Shown in pieces: positions 1-8,613 of a stretch of 61,295 bases of DNA. Numbering within the stretch: the stretch's first letter is position 1; every line of letters begins with the position of its first letter. Below the pieces are notes generated by a model. That model was not told where the DNA came from, did no database searches, and saw only the letters and a program-made list of their open reading frames with translations. The DNA is from Cellvibrio sp. UBA7671 (lineage in GTDB: Bacteria; Pseudomonadota; Gammaproteobacteria; Pseudomonadales; Cellvibrionaceae). The translations under genes were made by a program, and so were the position numbers. Location: positions 1-61,295 of the forward strand of contig DLHJ01000011.1 of the NCBI GenBank assembly GCA_002483145.1, given 5' to 3'.

Positions 1-129
1 TAACGTTGAGCGCAGGGGCGCGTTGTAAGTTGCGCATGTGCGATAAACTCCGCGCAGCGATTCGCTAAATGCGCGACTTACAATGCGTCCAGCAAACGAA
101 GTTTGCGAGCCTGGCGCGATTTGTTATGT
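1..129 (-). repeat. integron attC site (distal cassette, truncated at window edge)
   Basis: Read on the minus strand, the site starts with the core ACATAAC (complement of 123-129) and ends near an AAC/GTT core at positions 1-6, where the window cuts it. The inside is a long imperfect palindrome: GTTGTAAGT at about 23-31 pairs with ACTTACAA at 76-83, and GCGCAT pairs with ATGCGC. The central part (about 41-70) is nearly identical to the second attC at 441-580. Paired cores around a long imperfect inverted repeat is the definition of attC. The TAA stop of the neighbouring cassette gene lies inside the core, as is common in compact cassettes. Confidence 0.85.
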
Positions 130-429
130 GTTTTGCGTGGGATACCATATAAACACCCTTGAGCTTTTCTCTGTCAATCGAACTCCATCAACTACTAGCC
201 AGCCGTTTTCTGTACCCAGTGGATAAAGCTCAACCGCGCCTGAGCCGTAATAACTTTCATGCAGAAGAGTTTTTGCAAAATCTCTAAGCGATTCTCTTGA
301 TGAAAACTCTAAATGCACATCATTGTTATAAGTGCCCACTTTCACCGTTAGTGAGTGTGATTCATCATTTAGGACGGTATCACTCGGTATTCCATCAGCG
401 CCTTCAGTGATTTCTATTGTGTGGCTCAT
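124..429 (-). CDS. integron cassette protein of unknown function (101 aa)
   Basis: I do not recognise this protein. It is a small acidic soluble protein without signal peptide, membrane segment or Cys motif. It begins MSHTIEITEG and ends in WYPTQNT. The start is an ATG 11 bases after the attC core of the preceding cassette, and the stop lies in the core of its own attC, so the gene fills the cassette exactly. It is on the strand expected for a cassette read away from intI. No promoter is visible within the cassette, so expression would come from an array promoter. Cassette genes often encode immunity, toxin-antitoxin or phage-defence functions, but nothing here points to one. Confidence 0.7.
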   Translation of the reverse strand: MSHTIEITEGADGIPSDTVLNDESHSLTVKVGTYNNDVHLEFSSRESLRDFAKTLLHESYYGSGAVELYPLGTENGWLVVDGVRLTEKSSRVFIWYPTQNT

Positions 430-440
430 AATCTATTTAC

Positions 441-580
441 ACATAACGTTCGGTTCAACTGCAGTTTGTAAGCGGCGCATTTATGATAAACTTCGCGCAG
501 CGATTCACTAAATGCGCTGCTTACAAACTGTCGAGCGTAAGCGCGAAGCGCTGTAGCGGCGTTGCAACCGCTTGTTAGGC
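441..580 (-). repeat. integron attC site of the first cassette (about 140 bp)
   Basis: Minus-strand core GCCTAAC is the complement of GTTAGGC at 574-580. The other end is the ACATAAC/GTTATGT core at 441-447. CAGTTTGTAAGC at about 461-472 pairs with GCTTACAAACTG at about 519-530, around a spacer rich in GCGCATTTA/TAAATGCGC complementarity. Length and sequence closely match the partial attC at 1-129. Such homogeneous attC sites are typical of resident chromosomal integrons rather than mobile class 1 integrons, whose attC sites vary. Confidence 0.88.
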
Positions 581-1009
581 TTTTTTCTTTGTAGCGTAAT
601 AGCTTAGCGAACCCATGAAGAAGCCAAGCAAGCCGTAAATTAACATAAAGTTCTCAATTCCTTTTTTTGTTGTAATTCCTTCAAAGAAATTGCTATGAGA
701 AATTTGTGACAAAACTCCAAGCAATATAAAAAAGACTACAGGTGCCACGAAGCCGAATAAGATTGTGGTAATGGTTGTATTTAAATTTAAATGAACTAGT
801 TCGCAGTATAACCAACCTATAAGAATGGCCGTAAGCAACATTATGCTTGAAACTGGAATATATGATTTAAATGCAATGAGCCAACCGCCGAAAGGGACGG
901 ATTTAAGTAGTAATGCAACAGGAAGAGCTATAAGAGTAGAAGCCAAAAAAATAGCTACAGCAATAAACGATATTTGTTTAAGTGGTAAGTATTTGTTCGT
1001 TGCAGGCAT
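575..1009 (-). CDS. integron cassette membrane protein of unknown function (144 aa)
   Basis: This is the first cassette gene next to intI. Four hydrophobic stretches (about residues 12-35, 50-70, 80-102 and 120-138) separated by short polar loops predict a four-helix inner-membrane protein. The C-terminus is lysine-rich (TKKKA). I see no catalytic or metal motif and do not recognise a family. The ATG at 1009 lies about 35 bases inside the cassette boundary at 1044-1050. The TAA stop is inside the attC core GCCTAAC. It is lower in GC than the flanking chromosome, as is usual for cassettes. Confidence 0.75.
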   Translation of the reverse strand: MPATNKYLPLKQISFIAVAIFLASTLIALPVALLLKSVPFGGWLIAFKSYIPVSSIMLLTAILIGWLYCELVHLNLNTTITTILFGFVAPVVFFILLGVLSQISHSNFFEGITTKKGIENFMLIYGLLGFFMGSLSYYATKKKA

Positions 1010-1043
1010 AAATTTTCCGAATGGATGGTTATGTGCTAGCAGA

Positions 1044-1322
1044 GCCTAACATTTGTATACCGAGCATGCGCGTTATCCTTCCTTACTTTTTCTTTAGAAA
1101 AACACATCAACTCTTTGAAATACAAAGTTATCTTTGTGGTTTCGTCAGGACATTAGGGAGGGATAAACACGCGTGCGTGTTTATTCGCAGGACGGAGCTT
1201 GTTTTTTGGATTCGTCCAGCGTGCAAGTGGCTGAATATAATCGGGTTTACAGGTTTATGAAAGGGGATTATCGCGCAGTGTAAAGTAGGTATTTGCGCAT
1301 TGCAGGTTGTTTGTTAATAATA
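1044..1322 (-). other. attI / array leader region between first cassette and intI
   Basis: GCCTAAC at 1044-1050 (GTTAGGC on the minus strand) is the recombination core where the first cassette joins attI. From here to the LexA box there is no convincing gene. The position between the divergent intI and the array is where attI and the cassette promoter Pc sit in characterised integrons. I could not identify a clear minus-strand -35/-10 pair. The stretch also holds the 22-bp palindrome at 1163-1184. The attI limits are inferred from position only. Confidence 0.6.
1163..1184. repeat. perfect 22-bp palindrome in the attI-intI spacer
   Basis: ATAAACACGC, then GT, then GCGTGTTTAT: a 10-bp perfect inverted repeat with a 2-base centre. 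It could be a protein-binding site or the stem of a leader-transcript hairpin. No T-run follows on either strand, so it does not look like an intrinsic terminator. Confidence 0.6.
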
Positions 1323-1342
1323 TACTGTATGCAAAACCAGTA
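1323..1342 (+). promoter_or_regulatory. LexA (SOS) box upstream of intI
   Basis: CTG at 1325-1327, ten bases, then CAG at 1338-1340, flanked by TA on both sides. This fits the gammaproteobacterial LexA consensus taCTG-N10-CAGta, although the spacer is less AT-alternating than the best sites. It overlaps a plausible -10 (TATACT, 1321-1326) and ends 25 bases before the intI start codon. LexA repression of integron integrases is established for Vibrio and class 1 integrons; here it is inferred from the box. Confidence 0.72.
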
Positions 1343-1367
1343 TTAAGGTGTTTCAGGGAGAGTTGTA

Positions 1368-2351
1368 ATGACAGGAAAATCCAGTCCGTTTTTGGAAATG
1401 GTCAGGGGGGAGATCCGGCTGAGGGGTTACAGCATTCGCACCGAGAAGAGTTATTTGTATTGGACTCGACAGTTTATTTTGTTTCATCAAAAACGCCATC
1501 CGGCTGAAATGGCAGGTGCTGAAGTTAAGGCGTTCCTCACTTGGCTTGCAGTCAAACAAAATGTTGCTGTAAATACCCAAAAGGTCGCTTTGAATGCGTT
1601 AGTTTTTCTGTATGCAAAGGTGCTCAAGCAGGAGTTGGGTGATTTAGGTTTTACGCTTGCAGTGAAGCAGCGTCATTTGCCAGTGGTATTAACCCAAGAG
1701 GAAATTTTGCGTGTTTTTGTGCAAATGCAGGGGCGTAACCGTTTGATTTTTGAATTGTTGTACGCGAGTGGTTTGCGTATTACGGAATGTTTGCGCTTGC
1801 GTGTTCAGGATGTTGATTTTTCTAATGGTTCTATTTGTGTTCGTGATGCCAAAGGTAATAAAGATAGGCAGACGTTATTAGGGAAATCCTTGATTCCGCA
1901 GTTGCAAAAAGCAATTGATGAGTCTCTCGCGTTGCAGGCAGAGGATAATAAACGCGGTATAGGCCCTTCGTTACCTAATCAACTTGCCAAAAAATTCCCC
2001 AATGCATTTCGCTCCCCTGCATGGATGTTTGTATTTCCATCATCCAGTTTTTCAGAGCATCCGGTTACTCACGCGCTCTGTCGCCATCACCTGCATGATT
2101 CGGTTGCGCGCAAGGCGTTGCAGCAAGCTGTGCGGGCAGCAGGGATTGATCGCAAACGTGTAACTTGCCACAGTTTTCGCCATTCGTTTGCAACGCATTT
2201 ATTGCAGGCGGGATGTGATATTCGTAACGTGCAAGAGCTTCTTGGTCACAATGATGTAAAAACAACCCAAATTTACACGCATGTTTTGGGGCAGCATTTT
2301 GTTGGCGTGAATAGCCCGCTTGATCGACTAAGGCTTTTAGGTGGGCAATAA
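1368..2351 (+). CDS. intI: integron integrase (site-specific tyrosine recombinase)
   Basis: IntI inserts and excises gene cassettes by recombining attI and folded single-stranded attC sites. The 327-aa protein has an N-terminal SAM-like core-binding domain (about residues 8-90) and a tyrosine recombinase catalytic domain with R137, a lysine in KGNKDR (162-165), H268-x-x-R271, H294 and nucleophile Y303. The insert at about residues 190-222, with PNQLAKKFPNA and a WMFVFPS tail, is the additional domain that separates IntI from XerC/D. The start has a GGGAGAG ribosome site 7 bases upstream. The gene diverges from the two cassettes, and a LexA box precedes it. All catalytic residues are present, so the enzyme is probably active. 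Confidence 0.95.
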   Translation: MTGKSSPFLEMVRGEIRLRGYSIRTEKSYLYWTRQFILFHQKRHPAEMAGAEVKAFLTWLAVKQNVAVNTQKVALNALVFLYAKVLKQELGDLGFTLAVKQRHLPVVLTQEEILRVFVQMQGRNRLIFELLYASGLRITECLRLRVQDVDFSNGSICVRDAKGNKDRQTLLGKSLIPQLQKAIDESLALQAEDNKRGIGPSLPNQLAKKFPNAFRSPAWMFVFPSSSFSEHPVTHALCRHHLHDSVARKALQQAVRAAGIDRKRVTCHSFRHSFATHLLQAGCDIRNVQELLGHNDVKTTQIYTHVLGQHFVGVNSPLDRLRLLGGQ

Positions 2352-2393
2352 ATTTTGCTATTCTGGCGTTCTTGTCTTTTTTTGAGCCAGCCT

Positions 2394-3677
2394 ATGCGTG
2401 TTCTCTATACCTCCATTTTTTATCTGCTCCTGCCTTTTATACTGCTGCGCTTGCTCTGGCGTTCAATTGCCGCTCCCGCTTATGCAAAACGCTGGGCGGA
2501 ACGCTTTGGTTTTTTTTCCGAGTTAACTACCCATAAAAAAGTAGTGTGGTTGCATACGGTATCAGTGGGTGAGTTTTTAGCGGCACTACCGCTGATTCGC
2601 CGTTTGCAGGCCGATGAAAGCGTGCAGTTGGTGATTACTACTACAACCCCAACGGGTTCCGAGCGCGTGCGTGCAACCTTGGGTGATTCTGTTGTGCATG
2701 TTTATGCACCTTATGATTTGCCCGATGCACTGGCGCGTTTTTTTAAGCGCGTTAAACCATCGCTCTATTTAGTTATGGAAACCGAGTTGTGGCCAAACAC
2801 TTTGGCTGCCTGCGCCAAGCGCAATATTCCAGCTGTGTTGGTCAATGGTCGGTTGTCTGAAAAATCTGCGCGCGGCTATACGCGTTTTGGTGCGTTAACC
2901 AAACCTATGTTGCAGCATTTATCCTGTGCAGCGATTCAAAATTCGGTCGATGCCGCGCGTTTTGTCGCATTAGGTTTATCTGGCGATAAAGTGATAGTGA
3001 CAGGCAATATCAAATTCGATTTGAGTTTAAGTGATGATCTTCGCGCACAAGCGGCGACGCTGAAGAGTCAATTATCAAATGATGGCAAACACTTGGTGTT
3101 GATTGCAGCGAGTACCCATCAAGGTGAAGACGAAATTATTCTCGATGCCTTTGCGCAGGTTCGTGCAAGTTCTTTCGCTTTGGAACGCGGCGCAGTCCTG
3201 GTTTTAGTCCCGCGCCACCCTGAACGTTTTGAACGGGTAGGACAGTTGTGTGCGAGCCGTGGTTACAGTGTGGTGCGGCGCAGTGAGCATAGTTGGAACG
3301 GAGCGAGTGACATTTTGCTCGGCAATACCATGGGTGAATTGATGTTGATGTTTGGTGCCAGCGATATCGCATTTGTTGGTGGAAGCCTGGTGCCCAATGG
3401 CGGACATAACTTCATTGAACCGGCTGCTTGGGGTTTGCCCTTAATCAGTGGTGAGCATTTATTTAATTTTGCAGAGGTTGCACGTTTGCTGACCGATGCA
3501 GGTGCATTAATTAAAGTTAATTCGGCACAAACACTTGCCGAAGCGTTTGTTCGCTTGTTGGAGAACGATTCGCTGCGAGTAGAGGTGGGTAATGCTGCTT
3601 TGCGGGTGGCATTGGAAAATCGCGGTGCTTTGGATAAAACGCTTTTAGTGATTGCCGATTATTTAAGGAAATCATGA
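2394..3677 (+). CDS. waaA: 3-deoxy-D-manno-octulosonic acid (Kdo) transferase
   Basis: WaaA transfers Kdo from CMP-Kdo to lipid IVA at the inner face of the inner membrane, in lipopolysaccharide core synthesis. The 427-aa protein has an N-terminal membrane anchor (about residues 5-20), then VSVGE with E60, the position of the catalytic base in characterised WaaA. The family segments ETELWPN and LVNGRLSEKS follow. The C-terminal GT-B half has LVPRHPERF and GGSLVPNGGHNFIEPA, which bind CMP-Kdo. An in-frame ATG 39 bases upstream exists, but MRVLYTS matches the usual N-terminus and is preferred. It lies 42 bases after intI on the same strand; read-through from the intI promoter is possible. Confidence 0.95.
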   Translation: MRVLYTSIFYLLLPFILLRLLWRSIAAPAYAKRWAERFGFFSELTTHKKVVWLHTVSVGEFLAALPLIRRLQADESVQLVITTTTPTGSERVRATLGDSVVHVYAPYDLPDALARFFKRVKPSLYLVMETELWPNTLAACAKRNIPAVLVNGRLSEKSARGYTRFGALTKPMLQHLSCAAIQNSVDAARFVALGLSGDKVIVTGNIKFDLSLSDDLRAQAATLKSQLSNDGKHLVLIAASTHQGEDEIILDAFAQVRASSFALERGAVLVLVPRHPERFERVGQLCASRGYSVVRRSEHSWNGASDILLGNTMGELMLMFGASDIAFVGGSLVPNGGHNFIEPAAWGLPLISGEHLFNFAEVARLLTDAGALIKVNSAQTLAEAFVRLLENDSLRVEVGNAALRVALENRGALDKTLLVIADYLRKS

Positions 3678-3694
3678 ATAATGTATCGCTCGTC

Positions 3695-3714
3695 ATACCT
3701 GCGAACGCGGGTAT
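3695..3714. repeat. short palindromic (REP-like) element
   Basis: ATACCTGCG-AA-CGCGGGTAT is a 9-bp imperfect inverted repeat. It sits within the sequence CGTCATACCTGCG...GGTATCCAT, which has the form of the dispersed intergenic palindromes common in proteobacteria. A partial partner, TGCAGGTATGGC, follows at about 3748-3759. It lies just after waaA in non-coding sequence. Confidence 0.5.
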
Positions 3715-3819
3715 CCATAGCTGTCAATTATCCGGATGTCTGTAGTTGCAGGTATGGCAAGTAATTCAGCATCTCCTTGACATGACCTGCAAAAAATATT
3801 TCATAATTATTCATTAAAT

Positions 3820-3860
3820 AAAAACGTCGGACGTTCAGTTGATGAACGTCCGGCGTTTTT
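3820..3860. terminator. bidirectional intrinsic terminator between waaA and pectate lyase
   Basis: An 18-bp stem (3820-3837 with 3843-3860, one G-T mismatch) around a GTTGA loop has an A-run on one side and a T-run on the other. It can terminate waaA from the left and the convergent lyase gene from the right. Confidence 0.9.
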
Positions 3861-3886
3861 CATTGCTAACAGAAAGTTGCTAACGA

Positions 3887-4843
3887 TTAATAGTTGGTTA
3901 TACCTGAACTGGTGCAGCTTGCCCACTTGCCAATGCAAATGCTGCCCGCGTTTCTCAAACGGCTATTGGTAATTTTTGCGGTGCTGGTGGAGCTGTCGGT
4001 GCGGAAAATACCTTCACCCATATTGGATATCTGGCACTTATCAACGCTTACTGCAACCTTGAATGTAGTACCGCCATTTTGCCGCAGGAATTTACCCATG
4101 CTATCCACAACACAATTGGATACGTTAAGCGTTGATGCTGCATTGACCTGAATAAATTTATCGGAACCGGCGAATCCGGAAATGTTTTTTACATTCACAG
4201 TGCCGGACGATTTAATGGTCATTGCATCTTCACCTACGTTGGTCCAGCGCACATTGTCGATGGTGCCACCGTTGTAAAAGTGAATCCCATCGGCAGCATT
4301 GTTGCCAAAAATCACGTTCTTCAAGGTAGCACCGTTCTCTACACGGAACACCGGGCTTTGTCCTTCGCTTTGGCTGCCGTCTCCCAACGCTGTAGTTGCG
4401 TTAAATACTTTGCAGCCGCCGTCATAAACTCCACTGGTCACTTTGATGGTGGTGCTCACACTCACCGAACCATTGGCGGTACAAGTTGCCCCGGTGATGC
4501 TGCCGCTCGTACTGCCGCTGCTGCTGGTGCTACCTGAAGAGGATGTCGATGGTGAGGATGATGTAGTGCCACCGGAACCAGAAGCGGGAATAGAGCATTC
4601 CTTCACAGATTTTGATGGAATCGGATCGGAACCAAAGGTGGCTACCGAGCATGAGAAGCTTCCGCTCAGGATTTTATAAACGAATGCACCTGACGCTCCG
4701 AAGGCAACATTGGTTGATCCGCTGACTGAACAGGTTTGCCCGATTTTACAAATAGTGACGTAGCCGTCAGGGCGATTAGATGCAGAAAATGCGCTGGCAG
4801 CGCAACCGAGTAGTGCAGTAGTGATAAAGATTTTTTTTAGCAT
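3887..4843 (-). CDS. secreted pectate lyase, polysaccharide lyase family 3
   Basis: The enzyme should cleave polygalacturonate by calcium-dependent beta-elimination outside the cell. The 318-aa protein has an N-terminal signal (residues 1-21), a Cys-rich module of about 65 residues (22-86) probably for binding or anchoring, and a Ser/Gly/Thr linker (87-116) typical of Cellvibrio plant-wall enzymes. The C-terminal PL3 parallel beta-helix domain (about 117-318) has the family hallmarks DGIHFYNGG and WTNVGEDAMTIK, and later KFIQVN and NMGEGIFRTDSS. LLGC at 11-14 could alternatively be a lipobox, giving a surface lipoprotein. It is monocistronic, ending at the terminator at 3820-3860. Its promoter should be in 4844-5110, where I could not pick a clear -35/-10. 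Confidence 0.9.
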   Translation of the reverse strand: MLKKIFITTALLGCAASAFSASNRPDGYVTICKIGQTCSVSGSTNVAFGASGAFVYKILSGSFSCSVATFGSDPIPSKSVKECSIPASGSGGTTSSSPSTSSSGSTSSSGSTSGSITGATCTANGSVSVSTTIKVTSGVYDGGCKVFNATTALGDGSQSEGQSPVFRVENGATLKNVIFGNNAADGIHFYNGGTIDNVRWTNVGEDAMTIKSSGTVNVKNISGFAGSDKFIQVNAASTLNVSNCVVDSMGKFLRQNGGTTFKVAVSVDKCQISNMGEGIFRTDSSTSTAKITNSRLRNAGSICIGKWASCTSSGITNY

Positions 4844-5110
4844 GATTTCAATCTCGTCAGTTATTGGGATAAATGAACGGATTGACCGAATAATGGCGCC
4901 TGCTAAATTCAGGGGAGTTACAGCTTTCCAGAGAAATAAGGGCAGACTATTTATTGTTATGTGTGCTCTTGATACGGCGAAAAGCGAGTGGACTATACGT
5001 TTGTTTATTGGGCATTAAAATCGGTTTAGATGACAAATGATTTTTTTGTGAAGAACTTTGTAAAAAAATTATTAACTGATGCGCCATTAAGCATGAATTT
5101 ATTTACCAAT

Positions 5111-5140
5111 AAAAATGCCGGAGATTAGTCCGGCATTTTT
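5111..5140 (-). terminator. intrinsic terminator downstream of the tolC-like gene
   Basis: A perfect 12-bp stem, AAAAATGCCGGA with TCCGGCATTTTT, around a 6-base loop, with a T-run in both directions. It lies 28 bases after the stop codon of the minus-strand porin gene and separates it from the lyase promoter region. Confidence 0.9.
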
Positions 5141-5168
5141 ATTGATCATTGTGCAATGCTTATTGTGA

Positions 5169-6533
5169 TCAGTTTTCGTATTTGCTGCGGCTCACCAGTG
5201 CGTCGTCCAGCAACCACTTATCAATTTCCTGCACATCGGCTGGAGTCAGCATGCCAGCAACTTCGCGCAGTTTGATGGTATCGATCACGTAATTGTAAAG
5301 TGCATCTGAGTAGTTGCGGCGCGCCTGGTACAAATTGCGCTGTGCTAACAACACTTCCACCAAATTGCGGGTGCCAACTTCGTAACCGGATTGGGTTGCT
5401 TCCAATGCTGATTGGTTGGATACAATCGCCTGCTTGCGCGCTTGTACACTGGCAACATCAGTTTCAACTGAGAGGTGCAGGGCGCGTGTGCTTTGAATTA
5501 CGTTGCGTTGGGTACTGTTGTAAAGCTCCTGCGCTTGTGTGTATTGCGCATAAGCCTGACGGCTGCGGCCAGAGGTTGCACCGCCGCTGTAAATAGGAAC
5601 ATCCAAGCGCAGGTTGATGGTGCTGCCATCGGTTGTGGTATCAAAGGTATCACCACGGTTGATGCCGTCGCTATCGTAATCCGAGTAACCCAGTGTGGCA
5701 CCAAGGGTTGGCAAATGATTGGACTTGTTTGCCTTGGCGTTCTGCAGGGAAGCCTCGGCCTGCAGCTTTGAGGCTTTCAGGTTGTAGTTGTTCTTTAATG
5801 AAAATTCGACCCACTCCGCGCGGTTGGCAGGAACGGGTGTTATCACCGGGAATTTTGCCGATAATGGTGCAATGCGGTCTTCTGGTTTACCAGTCAGCAC
5901 TTCGAGCGCTTCATAATTAATTCCCAAGTTCCCACGTGCTTCAAGGGTTGCGGCTCTAGCGCTGTCGAATGCCGCCTGGGCTTCGTGCACTTCGGTAATG
6001 GCGGTCAAGCCCACTTCAAAGCGTTGCTTGGTTTGTTCAAGCTGTTTCTCCAAGGCTTTTTCTTCTGCAATGGTTGCTTCCAGAGTTTCTATGGCGCGCA
6101 GTACATTGAAGTAGGCTTCAGCTGTGCGGACGATCAGGCTTTGTTGGTCGGCGCCAAATTGTGCTTCAGCTTGCTCACTTAATTTAACGCCCTGTTTGTA
6201 GCTGTACCATGAAGACATATTAAACAGGGGTTGCGATAAAGAAAGATCCCAGCCGCTAGAGTCACTGTCAGTTTTCAGGGTGGTGTTAGTTAAATTGTTG
6301 ACGGTGTCTTCGTCGGTATTCCCCAGTTGTGCTTTGGCGTTGATTTGCGGTAGCAAGCCGGAGCGGCCAATAGTTTTGTTTGCCAAGCCAGCCTCATATT
6401 TCGCCTTGTCGGCTTTTAATTGAGCATCGTTTTGTGCTGCCAGCTCATAAATATCCAGCAAGCTGTTAGCACTGGCAGTCAAAGGTGCGAGAGAAAAGAG
6501 GCTGACGAGCAAGTAAAGCTTGGTCTTTTTCAT
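5169..6533 (-). CDS. tolC: TolC-family outer membrane channel protein
   Basis: TolC trimers form the outer-membrane exit duct for type I secretion and tripartite efflux pumps. The 454-aa protein starts at MKKTKLYLLV, giving a good signal peptide cleaved near ASA-NSLLDIYELA; a further 14 residues upstream in frame would spoil the signal. Two homologous halves of the outer-membrane efflux family are visible: SQPLFNMSSWYSYKQG in the first, and LDVPIYSGGATSGRSRQA with ARNLVEVLLAQRNLYQARRNY-type helices in the second. It is a single-gene unit with its own terminator. It is distinct from the metal-efflux OMFs at 36170 and 53471, so it is probably the housekeeping TolC. Confidence 0.9.
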   Translation of the reverse strand: MKKTKLYLLVSLFSLAPLTASANSLLDIYELAAQNDAQLKADKAKYEAGLANKTIGRSGLLPQINAKAQLGNTDEDTVNNLTNTTLKTDSDSSGWDLSLSQPLFNMSSWYSYKQGVKLSEQAEAQFGADQQSLIVRTAEAYFNVLRAIETLEATIAEEKALEKQLEQTKQRFEVGLTAITEVHEAQAAFDSARAATLEARGNLGINYEALEVLTGKPEDRIAPLSAKFPVITPVPANRAEWVEFSLKNNYNLKASKLQAEASLQNAKANKSNHLPTLGATLGYSDYDSDGINRGDTFDTTTDGSTINLRLDVPIYSGGATSGRSRQAYAQYTQAQELYNSTQRNVIQSTRALHLSVETDVASVQARKQAIVSNQSALEATQSGYEVGTRNLVEVLLAQRNLYQARRNYSDALYNYVIDTIKLREVAGMLTPADVQEIDKWLLDDALVSRSKYEN

Positions 6534-7165
6534 AGAGTTTTCCAAAGTCCAGAGTTGAGAATTCCAGTTCAACACCCGCGGTAAACCAGACGTACTGTAT
6601 TGTTCAGCGCGGGTGTAGGTACAAAATAAGCGAGTTGCGTGGAGTTTAGCCGCTTGCTGCCTTGGGGTCGAGAAATGAACGAGGGTTCAGTCGTTAAAAA
6701 GGGTAAAACGCGCCGCACTCGCCGTGAAGTTACAAATGTAAGCTTAGTTTCGTGTTTTACCTTTCTAAACCATCCCGCCTCTAATCCATCTCCTCGCCAG
6801 GGTGATCTCCAATTGCAGGGGATTAGACACAGTTGTGTAGGATACAGATTCACTGGGCAAAAAATTGTCAGTGACTGTAACGATAGTGCTATTAGTCAAT
6901 GTGGATTTATGGAGCAGTTTTTGCGTAAGTTTTGGCGCGATATTGAAGGATCGTAGCAAGTTATTGATTTTCTCGACTATTCTCACAGTGTTTGATTGCT
7001 TCATCGCAGTGCAACTTTTATCATGCGCGCCCAAATTGAGCAGAGGCAAGCGTGAGTTTACTCGTTTGCCCTACTGCCGCACCTAGTCGCTACTGACTAG
7101 CTGCTATTGATGTGGTCAATCCATTGCCGCTCACCAGCTTCTTCATTTTTTATTAAAGGTCGTAT
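6534..7165. other. intergenic region between divergent tolC and nhaD (632 bp)
   Basis: No convincing gene is present; the short open frames here have no recognisable product and overlap one another. It should hold both divergent promoters. An inverted repeat, ACACCCGC (6572-6579) with GCGGGTGT (6609-6616), falls in the tolC leader, 39-83 bases before its start codon. It could be an operator or an mRNA hairpin. I see no repeat, RNA gene or riboswitch motif. Confidence 0.5.
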
Positions 7166-8422
7166 ATGCCGATGTCATTGGAAGTCGTGCTGATAGTTTT
7201 TGCGGTGCTTGCCCTGCTTGGTGTGGTGTTCGAGGAAGTTATCCACATCAATAAAGCCAAAACCACCTTGTTTTTTGGCAGTTTGTCATGGCTGGTGATG
7301 TTTATGTTTTCAGGTGGTCACGAACAACAAGATGTGATGTTGGAAAAGCTCAATCACAATCTGTTGGAAATCGCCACTCTATGGCTATTTCTGATGGCAA
7401 CCATGACCTTCGTAGCCTATCTCAATGCTAAAGGTATAGTGCAATCAGTAGTGCAACGTTTGTGCCCGGCACAAATGAGCACGCGCAGTTTGATGATCCT
7501 TGTTGCGCTCTTTGCAATGACCTTATCTATGATCTGCGATAACGTGACTGCGACCCTGGTAACGCTGGGGTTGGTGCATGCGTTTGATGTCGACCAGAAA
7601 ACCCGTATCAAGCTCGCGGTATTGGTTGTGTTTGCCGTGAACTCCGGCGGCGTTGCGCTGATTACCGGTGATGTCACTACCCTCATGATTTTTCTCTCTG
7701 GTCACGTCACCATGCCACAGCTGCTGTTGCTGTGGATTCCGGCGATTGTGGGTGTAATGGTATTGGCGGGTTTGATGTTTCCGGGTGTTTCCGGTCAGGT
7801 CACCACCGAGAAAAATGTGCGCACTTTTACAGGTATGGATTGGGCAATCGTAGGCACTTTCTTTAGTACTATTATCTGCACCATGCTGTTTAATTTCTTC
7901 TTTCATGTACCCCCGGTGCTCACCTTTTTGGTTGGTCTATCGGTGATGTTTTTTATCGGCCACTTTATGGATATGGATCCGGAAGAAACTCGCATTCTGG
8001 AATATGTTCGCCAAATTGAATATGAAACCCTGTTGTTCTTCCTCGGGATTTTATTGTTAGTCGGTATGTTGAAAGAAATTGGCACGCTGGACCTGCTCAC
8101 CAATTTCTACGCCCAAATTGCGCCTCAATATGCTAACTATTTAATGGGATTGTTCTCTGCCTTGATTGATAACGTCCCTCTGACTGCTGCGTTATTGAAG
8201 TCTGAGCCTGTATTGCAAACCCCCGAATGGCTGGCATTGACTTACGGCGTGGGTGTGGGTGGTTCATTGCTGGCAATTGGTTCAGCTGCAGGGATTATTG
8301 CCATGAGCAAGGTAAAAGGGCTGACGTTTGGTGCTTTTTTGCGTTATACCCCTCTAGTATTTGTTGCTTATACCTGTGGTTATTTGGTGGCTTTGAGCTT
8401 GGCGAAGGTCGTTTTTGGCTAG
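7166..8422 (+). CDS. nhaD: Na+/H+ antiporter, NhaD family
   Basis: NhaD exchanges cytoplasmic Na+ (or Li+) for external H+, supporting alkaline and salt tolerance. The 418-aa protein has about 12 hydrophobic helices. Family segments seen are FEEVIHINKAKTTLF at the N-terminus, MICDNVTATLVTLGL, FAVNSGGVALITGDVTTLM, SALIDNVPLTAALL and GGSLLAIGSAAGIIAMS, which carry the conserved polar residues of the ion-transporter superfamily. The ATG at 7166 is followed by a second in-frame ATG two codons on; AAAGG lies 9 bases upstream of the first. The gene is followed by its own terminator and then a second, unrelated antiporter, suggesting sodium homeostasis matters to this organism. Confidence 0.93.
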   Translation: MPMSLEVVLIVFAVLALLGVVFEEVIHINKAKTTLFFGSLSWLVMFMFSGGHEQQDVMLEKLNHNLLEIATLWLFLMATMTFVAYLNAKGIVQSVVQRLCPAQMSTRSLMILVALFAMTLSMICDNVTATLVTLGLVHAFDVDQKTRIKLAVLVVFAVNSGGVALITGDVTTLMIFLSGHVTMPQLLLLWIPAIVGVMVLAGLMFPGVSGQVTTEKNVRTFTGMDWAIVGTFFSTIICTMLFNFFFHVPPVLTFLVGLSVMFFIGHFMDMDPEETRILEYVRQIEYETLLFFLGILLLVGMLKEIGTLDLLTNFYAQIAPQYANYLMGLFSALIDNVPLTAALLKSEPVLQTPEWLALTYGVGVGGSLLAIGSAAGIIAMSKVKGLTFGAFLRYTPLVFVAYTCGYLVALSLAKVVFG

Positions 8423-8445
8423 TTGCACATTGATTTGATCTGATT

Positions 8446-8473
8446 AAAAACCGGAGGACACCTCCGGTTTTTT
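8446..8473 (+). terminator. intrinsic terminator after nhaD
   Basis: A 12-bp perfect stem, AAAAACCGGAGG with CCTCCGGTTTTT, around loop ACA, followed by T. It starts 24 bases after the nhaD stop codon. Confidence 0.92.
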
Positions 8474-8613
8474 GTATCTGCCGTGTGGGTTGGTGAGTTT
8501 ACAGGCGTAACTAGAGGGAATTTACACGCAATTTATAATGGCCTCGCTCATTTGCTGGCAGCATGCACCCATTTTCAGCTTTACGTTTTTTAACTTTTAA
8601 CCTTGGAGTCGCC

